DNA of 64,000 nt from an uncultured Lachnospiraceae bacterium (GTDB lineage: Bacteria; Bacillota; Clostridia; Lachnospirales; Lachnospiraceae). Numbering within the stretch: position 1 is the stretch's first letter; every line of letters begins with the position of its first letter. The position numbers were made by a program, and so were the translations under genes. The notes beneath the pieces are model-generated. The model was not told the DNA's origin. It made no database searches and saw only the letters and a program-made list of their open reading frames with translations. Positions 17,944 through 24,618 of the stretch are shown here, piece by piece. The stretch is from positions 1 through 64,000 of the forward strand of contig CAMNXA010000001.1 of assembly GCA_946566685.1 (NCBI GenBank), in the 5' to 3' direction.

Positions 17944-18996
17944 TCATTTCTGAAACAACCTATGTTCCACATATTCTGCCCATAAATGGCCTAAAAAGAT
18001 ATGTGCCTCCTGAATCCTCGGTGTGATCTGGGATGGCACTTTAATCACATAATCCGCTGCTTCTTCCAATTCAAAATTATAAAAATCTCCCATAAGCATA
18101 ACCGAAAGAATTCCATTCTTTCTAGCATATCTTAATGCTTCTAACACGCTTTTGGACTTTCCGCTGGTACTGATTCCTACCAGGATATCACCTGGTTGTC
18201 CCTTCGCTTCAATCTGTCTCACAAATATCTTCTCATAACTATAATCATTGCTAATCGCCGTTAATGTAGATGTATTTACAGTCAACGCTTCAGCATTCAT
18301 AGCCGCGCGTTCTTTATAGAAACGGCTGATAAACTCCGTTGCTATATGTTGTGCATCTGCCGCACTGCCCCCATTTCCGCATAACAACAGTTTCCCGCCG
18401 TTTTGAAAAGACTTGATAATTTCGTCACCTATCATCATTGTCTTCTCAATAAGCGCTGTGTCAGATGCCATGGATTTAAAAATGTTAGTGTGTTCCTCCA
18501 GCCTCCGATAAAAATAATTCTGCGCCGTTTCACCTGCATTGTATTCTTCGAGGATTCCGACTAATTCCCATACACAACCATGCCCTCCCCGATTCTGCAA
18601 TATGATATCAGAAACTCTTCTTGCCTCATCAATGGAATCCGGCGGACAAATTCCCAATCCGGCATATTCCAATGCTTCCACATCATACTTACCTTCACCA
18701 ATAAAACAAATTTCCTCTGTCTTATACCCCGATTCCTTCTGTATATCCTGAATAGTATCTTTCTTGCGTTTATTGGCCGAATAGAAATAATCCCAGGGGA
18801 ATCTTTGCTTAAAGTATTCTACCAAGGCATTCCCTTCACCCGTTATGGCAGCCAACTTATACCCTCTGCGATGTAATTCAAAGACAGCATCCACATCCTT
18901 AAAATTCATACGTTTTTGTTCCTGACCCTTGCCATCAATAATCACTGTATCATCTGTAAGAATGCCATCTATATCAAATATAATTAGTTTAATCAT
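17944..18996 (-). CDS. Fusion of KdsC-like HAD phosphatase and GmhA-like SIS isomerase
   Basis: A 350-residue two-domain protein. Residues 1-155 are a KdsC-type HAD phosphatase: IIFDIDGILTDDTVI (nucleophile Asp and Asp+2), the Thr motif AAITGEG and a late acidic motif CFIGEGKYDVEAL, where KdsC has GDDxND. Residues about 170-350 are a SIS domain close to sedoheptulose-7-phosphate isomerase GmhA (LLLCGNGGSAADAQHIATEF, then VGISTSGKSKSVLEA). The start is behind AGAGGATAAAAA, three bases after the NeuB-like stop. I infer that the SIS part makes or binds a seven-carbon aldose phosphate and the HAD part removes phosphate before or after the NeuB-type condensation. Confidence 0.87.
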   Translation of the reverse strand: MIKLIIFDIDGILTDDTVIIDGKGQEQKRMNFKDVDAVFELHRRGYKLAAITGEGNALVEYFKQRFPWDYFYSANKRKKDTIQDIQKESGYKTEEICFIGEGKYDVEALEYAGLGICPPDSIDEARRVSDIILQNRGGHGCVWELVGILEEYNAGETAQNYFYRRLEEHTNIFKSMASDTALIEKTMMIGDEIIKSFQNGGKLLLCGNGGSAADAQHIATEFISRFYKERAAMNAEALTVNTSTLTAISNDYSYEKIFVRQIEAKGQPGDILVGISTSGKSKSVLEALRYARKNGILSVMLMGDFYNFELEEAADYVIKVPSQITPRIQEAHIFLGHLWAEYVEHRLFQK

Positions 18997-18999
18997 TTT

Positions 19000-19824
19000 T
19001 TATCCTCTAAGTTTTTTCTTTACTTCTTCCTCTGCAACAGTAAGTATTTTCTTACCCGTACCCATAATCTTCTCCGTCTCTCTGATATCCTTGACCAGTT
19101 TACACAATTCATACGGCTCAATAGACGCCTTCTGATCAGAACCATACATGTTTCTATTTAGTGTGATATGGCGTTCAATAGATGTAGCCCCCGCCACAAC
19201 GGCACATGTACTGACCAGAGTACCTGTCTCATGCCCACTATATCCCACCTTACACTTATAAATATCTGCAAGAACCCTGATTAATTTCAGATTAGCATCT
19301 TCTGCCGGCATCGGATAGGTACTATTACAATGCATAAGTTCATAAGGGCATTCATACTTTTCAAAAATCTCAACGGCATGATCAATCTCAACTAACGTAC
19401 TCATCCCTGTCGCAATATAGGTATATCTCTGTTCTCTGGCCATCTCCTCCAATAAATCCATATTCGTCAGCATGGCTGAGGCAACTTTATTATACTTACA
19501 ATCATATTGGTGCAAAAACTTCTGTGAATCCACATCCCAGGCTGAAGCATACCATTCAATTCCCTTCTCTTTGCAATAACGGTCAATCTCATCATATTCT
19601 GCTTTGCCAAATTCCAATCCTTCCTTCTGGGCCCTCTGCGTGTCTCCCCAAGGGCTTTGTCTTGGACTGTCCAGAAATTCTTTCGTATACACCTTATCCA
19701 CTGTCCTCTTTTGGAATTTAACAGCGTCACATCCTGCTACTACAGCCGTGTCAATCAGCTTCTTGGCCAATCGAAGATCTCCATTATGATTGATTCCTAT
19801 CTCTGCTGCTATAAATACTGCCAT
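19000..19824 (-). CDS. Short NeuB-family PEP-condensing sugar-acid synthase without SAF domain
   Basis: A 274-residue TIM-barrel synthase of the NeuB family (FIAAEIGINHNGDLRLAKKL, DAVKFQKRTVDK, YIATGMSTLVEI, MHCNSTYPMPAEDANLK, GYSGHETG, ERHITLNRNMYGSDQKAS). Canonical sialic, legionaminic and pseudaminic acid synthases are about 330-350 residues and end in an antifreeze-like SAF domain, which is absent here. The family condenses PEP with an aldose to give a 3-deoxy-2-ulosonic acid. It is the first gene after the invertible element, with AAGGAGAG ahead of its ATG. The substrate may come from the fused GmhA-like isomerase that follows, so the product could be a non-standard ulosonate. Confidence 0.88.
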   Translation of the reverse strand: MAVFIAAEIGINHNGDLRLAKKLIDTAVVAGCDAVKFQKRTVDKVYTKEFLDSPRQSPWGDTQRAQKEGLEFGKAEYDEIDRYCKEKGIEWYASAWDVDSQKFLHQYDCKYNKVASAMLTNMDLLEEMAREQRYTYIATGMSTLVEIDHAVEIFEKYECPYELMHCNSTYPMPAEDANLKLIRVLADIYKCKVGYSGHETGTLVSTCAVVAGATSIERHITLNRNMYGSDQKASIEPYELCKLVKDIRETEKIMGTGKKILTVAEEEVKKKLRG

Positions 19825-19839
19825 CCCTTGCTCTCTCCT

Positions 19840-19869
19840 TTGTTATCATAACTTTTCATTGAGTATAAT
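19840..19869 (+). promoter_or_regulatory. Possible plus-strand promoter facing into the invertible element
   Basis: TTGTTA (19840-19845), an 18-base gap, then a perfect TATAAT (19864-19869) on the plus strand, in the leader of the NeuB-like gene. As drawn it would run antisense into the left repeat. If the segment inverts, it would transcribe the recombinase gene in the sense direction. The match is good, but AT-rich DNA makes chance hits likely. Confidence 0.4.
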
Positions 19870-19912
19870 TATATTTTCTGTTACTATCGGGAAAAATAAT
19901 GATTGTATCTAC

Positions 19913-19942
19913 AAAACATTCTCTAACAAATGTTATCTTCAA
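19913..19942 (+). repeat. Left 30-bp inverted repeat of invertible element (IRL)
   Basis: A perfect 30-base match to the reverse complement of 20656-20685. Inside lies AACATT, an 8-base spacer CTCTAACA, then AATGTT: two inverted recombinase-binding arms around a crossover-length spacer, as expected for a tyrosine recombinase site. Confidence 0.95.
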
Positions 19943-19961
19943 ATACAAAACTATATCTTTT

Positions 19962-19990
19962 AGTATATTACATCAATACAAGTATTGCAA
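19962..19990 (-). promoter_or_regulatory. SigmaA-type promoter inside the invertible element
   Basis: On the minus strand TTGCAA (plus 19985-19990), a 17-base spacer, then TATACT (plus 19962-19967). Four and five of six bases match the consensus, with ideal spacing. Transcription would start near 19955, cross the left repeat and give a leader of about 130 bases before the NeuB-like ATG at 19824. Confidence 0.72.
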
Positions 19991-20059
19991 GGAAACCTTT
20001 TGACGTCCTTACAAAGCTATCTTTATAAAGTGCCCTATGAAGACTTTATTCCCTGTCCA

Positions 20060-20641
20060 TTATAACATGATATTTCTATATACTTCGTCTTTATCATCCT
20101 GCTCAATGGAAAGATATCTCTTGGTTATCTCCATTGAGGAATGATTATAAATCGACATAATAATCGCTGGAGACACGCCCTGCTTCCAAGCATGATATCC
20201 AAAAGTCTTCCGTAATGAATGGCAGCCAAGATTCCCTTCATACCCCAAACACTGACAGGCATCCTTAATAATTACATAGGCTCTATTTCTCCCAATATGG
20301 TTGTTTACCCCTATTCTACTCTTAAAAATATATTCCGCAGGCTCTATTCTGTCTGATAATGATTTCTTTAACTCGCACAGGCATTCCTGACATTGATCAT
20401 TCAAATATATATTAGCTATTTTCCCTGTTTTTTGTTCATTTATAATCACATGTTCTTTAAATTGTTTTTGTTCAAAATTCCAAACATCCCGCCACTCTAG
20501 TTTCAACAGATCACTGATTCTCAATGCTGTATTAATACCTAGTGTGACTAATGCGTAATTTCTTATCTCTCCTTTGTCATAAAAAAACTTTCTTAATTCA
20601 TGAATCTCATTGATCTTTCTGATTGGTTGCGTTGTGCTCAT
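20060..20641 (-). CDS. FimB/FimE-type tyrosine recombinase (DNA invertase)
   Basis: A 193-residue recombinase from the ATG at 20641 (AAGGAAAGGAAAG upstream). All catalytic residues are visible: Arg in NTALRISDLLKLEW, Lys in NEQKTGKIA, the H-x-x-R box in GCHSLRKTFGYHAW, the second His in YNHSSMEI and the nucleophile Tyr in TKRYLSIEQ. It lacks the N-terminal arm-binding domain of phage integrases and has the size of FimB/FimE. The right inverted repeat ends 14 bases before its start codon and the left repeat lies 117 bases past its stop, so it lies inside the segment it presumably inverts. No phage or conjugation genes are nearby. Confidence 0.93.
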   Translation of the reverse strand: MSTTQPIRKINEIHELRKFFYDKGEIRNYALVTLGINTALRISDLLKLEWRDVWNFEQKQFKEHVIINEQKTGKIANIYLNDQCQECLCELKKSLSDRIEPAEYIFKSRIGVNNHIGRNRAYVIIKDACQCLGYEGNLGCHSLRKTFGYHAWKQGVSPAIIMSIYNHSSMEITKRYLSIEQDDKDEVYRNIML

Positions 20642-20655
20642 ATTCTTTCCTTTCC

Positions 20656-20685
20656 TTGAAGATAACATTTGTTAGAGAATGTTTT
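20656..20685 (-). repeat. Right 30-bp inverted repeat of invertible element (IRR)
   Basis: Perfect inverted copy of 19913-19942, located between the terminator and the recombinase start codon. It carries the same AACATT / 8-base spacer / AATGTT core. Confidence 0.95.
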
Positions 20686-20704
20686 ATTCATAACACGAAA
20701 AAAG

Positions 20705-20743
20705 AGAATAAAAAAACTGAAGACTCTTCCATGAGTTTTCAGT
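20705..20743 (-). terminator. Rho-independent terminator closing the upstream operon
   Basis: On the minus strand an 11-base stem (plus arms 20716-20726 and 20733-20743, one G-T wobble in RNA) with a six-base loop is followed by seven T and an AT-rich tail. It lies about 150 bases after the stop of the GT23-like gene and directly before the right repeat, so it would isolate the switch from upstream read-through. Confidence 0.85.
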
Positions 20744-20889
20744 TCTCGCCTTGTTTATATTCATACGTGTCCTGCCATATTTTCACCCTCTGAATGGTGT
20801 TTCAGACTTTATAATTTTCTTACTGACAAGCTTTGGTACAATCCACACCCATTTTATTCGTATCTTCTAAAAAAACCATTACTCAAACT

Positions 20890-21936
20890 TTACAATCCTG
20901 AATATACTCCCCCATCGTATATCTCTATATACTCATATTGTCCACCATTCAAAAAGTAAGCAAATGTAGCCCCTCCTCCGTGACTACTGTAACAGCTATT
21001 ACATTGCGCCAATAAATATGTTTCAACAATATAATCTTCATTTCTTTTTCTTACGGTAACATCTCTGAATTCTCTATACATCTGTTCTGTTGGCACAGGT
21101 ACATCATTTTCAAAATAATGCAACAGTTTTCTATCGACAAACCAACATTTATCTCCCCATTTTGTTCTAAATTTATTAAAATATTCTCTATCATCACATG
21201 AAAGAAAAATATAATCACATCCCCACTGGTTCATCTTATCTTCAACAATATCCATTAATTCTTCACATGTAGGTTGCTTTGGATGATTGTTATACAGCTT
21301 TTCCTGTCGCATCGCACCAGCTCTCAACCCGGCCCTGATTCCAACACCAAGCACCTTATGTCCCGGTTTAAAGATTCTCTCGCGTTCCAATGCAATTCGG
21401 TTCTCTATATTACTGTTTAAACGAATATAAGATTGAATAAAATCATGCCAATATTTCATCTTTTTTTTGCTTGTAGGGTACATTGTTTTCCATTGAGGAC
21501 CCTTGACCTTCCTGTACCACCATTTTGCTTCTAATACATTTCTGCTCTGATATAAATTTTCCAACGTATAACCTCTTATTGGTTGTTCATAATAATACTC
21601 CCATGAATTCTCTATACCCTTCTTATCCTCATCCTGCATCAAAGGCATATACATATCTTTTAAATCTACCACAGGAATCCAACCTCTTCTTAACGCAAAT
21701 TGGCAATAGGGTATCACAATCTCAAAAATTGTACTATACAGACCCAATGAACTGTGTTCAAAAGATATGCGAAAAAAAAACTTTCCCCTATTCTTATCTC
21801 CATAATGTACCGGACGATATTTTCTTACTTCTTCAAATATTCTCGTACGTAATTTGTAATACCCCAAAATGCTATTTTCATATATCGTCACAATACACGA
21901 AAACTTTTTTATTCTCTCTTTTATCTTATTAAGCAT
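20890..21936 (-). CDS. Putative GT23/fucosyltransferase-like protein
   Basis: A 348-residue protein. I start at the ATG at 21936, nine bases after AAAGGGG. I do not recognise it with confidence. It contains three blocks spaced as in GT23/POFUT-type GT-B fucosyltransferases: KVLGVGIRAGLRAG, then YIFLSCDDREYFNKF followed by CWFVDR, and a late LAQCNSCYSSHGGGATFAYF. Canonical NodZ has H-x-R-R-T-D in the first block; here the arginine is kept but the histidine is not. It is the last gene before the terminator and probably adds a sugar to the repeat unit. It could equally be an unclassified glycosyltransferase. Confidence 0.55.
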   Translation of the reverse strand: MLNKIKERIKKFSCIVTIYENSILGYYKLRTRIFEEVRKYRPVHYGDKNRGKFFFRISFEHSSLGLYSTIFEIVIPYCQFALRRGWIPVVDLKDMYMPLMQDEDKKGIENSWEYYYEQPIRGYTLENLYQSRNVLEAKWWYRKVKGPQWKTMYPTSKKKMKYWHDFIQSYIRLNSNIENRIALERERIFKPGHKVLGVGIRAGLRAGAMRQEKLYNNHPKQPTCEELMDIVEDKMNQWGCDYIFLSCDDREYFNKFRTKWGDKCWFVDRKLLHYFENDVPVPTEQMYREFRDVTVRKRNEDYIVETYLLAQCNSCYSSHGGGATFAYFLNGGQYEYIEIYDGGVYSGL

Positions 21937-21965
21937 TCCTATCACCCCTTTATCAGAAAAAATCT

Positions 21966-22961
21966 CTAAATGTTAGAGGAGAGTGTCAGTAAATTCTTTT
22001 TCCACATCTGAACACTAAAATCGCCTTGATAATGATAATCTACTTTCACATTATTACATAACCACTCCCAGTCAATATCTCCAACCTTCTCAAAATAAAA
22101 CATATAGTCTGGATTATAATATGGCAGCGTTGCAATCTCCTTGTTATTAGTAATTAATTTTTTATTATATATAACTGCTTCAAGATACCGCTGTGTAATT
22201 CCTACATATCCTTTATGCATTACTTCCAAAATACATTTTGAACTTCTCAATCTTTGAACATTCTCCGTATATGGCATCTCCGTATAATGGACATTCTGGT
22301 TATCTATACTGTTATGTCCATATGGCTTAAGCCAAAAGTCAAAATCAATCTGGTTCTTTTCACATTGTTTTACAATTTCTGCTATCAAATTCTGCCGATG
22401 CTCATCAATCGCTCCACAATAAAACAATGTTGTATTACTTATGTTTTCACTGATTTGAACATCTTCCACCTTCGCATACGCATAAGGAAGATATTCAAAT
22501 CCAAATTTTTCGCAATTATATGGATGCATAGTTGCAACCACATCAAATACTTCCAATACATCCTGAATCTCCGGCCACAATCCATCTGGCATTGGATCTA
22601 TTATATACAGAATATATCTGATATTTTGATATCTCTTTCTCAAACGTTCAAAATACTGTCTGGAATAATAATGTAATAGAGCGGAATTAAACAATACTAT
22701 ATAATTTTCCTCATTACTGTCAAAATCACAATGGGACAATGCATATTGATTATCCAAAAGACTTGTTCTTAAAACCCACCTGATTATACCTTTGCCATGC
22801 CCACCCAGCCTCAGATTAACAATTCTCCAAATTTTTCTTATCTGAGAAAAATATTTAAAGTCATTTCTGAGAAATTCTACTTCCACATCATTCTGAAATT
22901 GCTCCATAATGTTTATATTGCCTTTTCCCCATACACCAGCAATAAAAATTTTTCTCTTCAT
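21966..22961 (-). CDS. Putative glycosyltransferase (GT-B, CgeB-like)
   Basis: A 331-residue protein from the ATG at 22961, preceded by AGAGGATAAGT. The sequence opens RKIFIAGVWGKGNINIMEQF. The middle has RYILYIIDPMPDGLWPEI and VATMHPYNCEKFG, as in the N-terminal half of GT-B enzymes that describe themselves only weakly. The C-terminal half has TLFYCGAIDEHRQNLIAEIV and CILEVMHKGYVGITQRYLEA, where the second resembles the donor-binding GT-B helix. It probably adds one residue of the oligosaccharide on the cytoplasmic face of the membrane. Donor and acceptor cannot be told. Confidence 0.65.
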   Translation of the reverse strand: MKRKIFIAGVWGKGNINIMEQFQNDVEVEFLRNDFKYFSQIRKIWRIVNLRLGGHGKGIIRWVLRTSLLDNQYALSHCDFDSNEENYIVLFNSALLHYYSRQYFERLRKRYQNIRYILYIIDPMPDGLWPEIQDVLEVFDVVATMHPYNCEKFGFEYLPYAYAKVEDVQISENISNTTLFYCGAIDEHRQNLIAEIVKQCEKNQIDFDFWLKPYGHNSIDNQNVHYTEMPYTENVQRLRSSKCILEVMHKGYVGITQRYLEAVIYNKKLITNNKEIATLPYYNPDYMFYFEKVGDIDWEWLCNNVKVDYHYQGDFSVQMWKKNLLTLSSNI

Positions 22962-23002
22962 ACTTATCCTCTTGTGCAAAATAAAGACTGGCAGTATCAT
23001 AT

Positions 23003-23920
23003 TTATTCTTCTATTAACTTTGCATATCCTACACCTGTTCTACCCATATCATTTCCACTATAAAAAGCGTATATACCATATGGAGTTTCTAATAACATTG
23101 CATAACATGCCATCTCGGAATCCCACCCTGCCAGGGACTTGTCTAAACCGATTACATCATCTTTCCTTTCCCAATGTTTGGCATCCAAGGATCTCGCATT
23201 GCCTATTACGTATTCTTTTGTCAGCAAATCACTTGTATACAACATTTCGTACCCAGCATCTGTCTCATATACTCTAGGCTTACCAATTCGATATTCATTT
23301 TCATTAATATCTACACAAAGACAAGTATCTTCATTGCTAAAATGCATTCCATCTGTAGATTCCGTATACCAGATATTATATTTAGGATACAGCCTTTCAC
23401 CAATCTTTTTCCAACCATTAATAATCGTGTAGTATACACGAAATATCCCATCTTTATAAATCACATTATGTATACATCTGCCATATCTCCCCCGATTACT
23501 ACGATCCAAAACAGGAACTTCCGAATAACGCATAAAGGTTTTACCCATATCGTTACTAATGGCTAAACCAGAAAAAGCGCAGAATTTCACCTTCTCAACA
23601 TGCTGAAATCCCACGTAGTACATATATAACTTGTTCTGAACCCGTACCACATCCCCAAGAATCATACCATTATCATCAAAGCAGCCGGGATTTCCCACAT
23701 CTAACGCCACTTTATCAGAAACATATAAAATTTCACTCGGATTCTTGGCCGAAACATCAATATATTTGATTCGGCTTACACCATCTTTATCTCTTACTCC
23801 ACCCCATATTCTTATCACATCATCCTCTACCAATAATGCGGTTGGTGTCATAAAAGAGTCCTTCTCCCAATCATGTTCTCCTTTGGGACAATATATCAGT
23901 CCAACTTTTTCAAATCTCAT
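23003..23920 (-). CDS. Cytosolic five-bladed beta-propeller, glycosidase-like (GH43/GH130 type)
   Basis: A 305-residue protein with no signal peptide. I start at the ATG at 23920 because GGGGTGA is eight bases upstream; the gene overlaps the previous stop by eleven bases. Repeated blade motifs are seen, such as YMYYVGFQH, FRVYYTIINGWKK, YEMLYTSDLL and IYAFYSGNDMG, with acidic residues at blade starts (GCFDDNGMILGDV, GWDSEMACYAM), in the manner of GH43/GH32/GH130 enzymes. A cytoplasmic glycosidase fold inside a glycan-building operon is odd; a phosphorylase or a transferase built on the propeller is a fair alternative. Activity is inferred only from fold. Confidence 0.6.
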   Translation of the reverse strand: MRFEKVGLIYCPKGEHDWEKDSFMTPTALLVEDDVIRIWGGVRDKDGVSRIKYIDVSAKNPSEILYVSDKVALDVGNPGCFDDNGMILGDVVRVQNKLYMYYVGFQHVEKVKFCAFSGLAISNDMGKTFMRYSEVPVLDRSNRGRYGRCIHNVIYKDGIFRVYYTIINGWKKIGERLYPKYNIWYTESTDGMHFSNEDTCLCVDINENEYRIGKPRVYETDAGYEMLYTSDLLTKEYVIGNARSLDAKHWERKDDVIGLDKSLAGWDSEMACYAMLLETPYGIYAFYSGNDMGRTGVGYAKLIEE

Positions 23921-24593
23921 CGTCATTCACCCCGTAATATTCATATGCAGTCTTGTTTACTTTCTTTGCCGGACTCCCTGCGTAAATACCTCCTATCTCA
24001 TCAAAGGAATGCGTCATCACTGCACCAGCAGCCAATAAAGAATCCTTTGGTAAGACAATATTATTCCCCATTGTTGCGTTTACTCCCAAAAAACAGTGCT
24101 CTCCTATTTCACAATATCCGGAGACTACTACATGTGATGAGATAAAGCAATGGTCAGCAATATGCGCACTATGACCAATATGATTTCCACTCCATAAAAC
24201 TACATTATCTCCAATATGCACATTATATTGGATTGTATTATCCTCAAAGATAAAACAATTTTCTCCAATCACAACATTATTTCGCCACACAAATGCTGCC
24301 GAACTAATGTATGTCGCAAACTCATATCCCCACTCCTTACACTGTTGATAAAATCTTCTCCGCAGTCTGTTGAGCTTCTGATATGTTATAGCTGTAAAGA
24401 CACAGTACTCATGTGGCGGATATAATTGAGGCAATTTTGCAAAATCAACAACTGGCTTCTCTTTCAAAGTATTTGATTTGACATAAGGTTTTTCCACGGC
24501 AAAGGCAGACACTTCATATTCAGAATCATAAGTAAAATATTCATAAGCAATTTCCGCAAATTCCGTATTCCCTATAATAACTAATTTTTTCAT
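23910..24593 (-). CDS. PglD-like sugar acyltransferase (left-handed beta-helix)
   Basis: A 227-residue protein. The N-terminus KKLVIIGNTEFAEIAYEYF is the PglD-type sugar-nucleotide binding Rossmann part. The C-terminus has hexapeptide repeats (VVIGENCFIFEDNTIQ, VHIGDNVVLWSGNHIGHSAH with the catalytic His, then CEIGEHCFLGVNATMGNNIV). The family N- or O-acylates amino sugars on nucleotide carriers. Given FdtA/FdtB 6 kb upstream, acylation of a dTDP-3-amino-3,6-dideoxyhexose is one option. The start is behind AAGGAATTCGAG. Confidence 0.83.
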   Translation of the reverse strand: MKKLVIIGNTEFAEIAYEYFTYDSEYEVSAFAVEKPYVKSNTLKEKPVVDFAKLPQLYPPHEYCVFTAITYQKLNRLRRRFYQQCKEWGYEFATYISSAAFVWRNNVVIGENCFIFEDNTIQYNVHIGDNVVLWSGNHIGHSAHIADHCFISSHVVVSGYCEIGEHCFLGVNATMGNNIVLPKDSLLAAGAVMTHSFDEIGGIYAGSPAKKVNKTAYEYYGVNDDEI

Positions 24594-24618
24594 ATCTCGA
24601 ATTCCTTTTCACTATTTA

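Larger units (their letters stand above)
19913..20685. mobile_element. Invertible promoter element with its own tyrosine recombinase
   Basis: A 773-bp segment bounded by perfect 30-bp inverted repeats. It contains a FimB/FimE-sized recombinase gene and, between that gene and the left repeat, a sigmaA-type promoter that reads out through the left repeat into the NeuB-like gene and the rest of the left module. A terminator lies just outside the right repeat and would block transcription from the upstream operon. The architecture matches an ON/OFF invertible promoter; in the orientation given, the switch is ON. Inversion itself is inferred, not observed. Confidence 0.88.

Noticed and set aside
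20060..20641. Phage or integrative-element integrase remnant
   Set aside because: It is full length for the FimB/FimE type, has all catalytic residues, no arm-binding domain is expected, and perfect inverted repeats flank it. No phage or conjugation genes are near.
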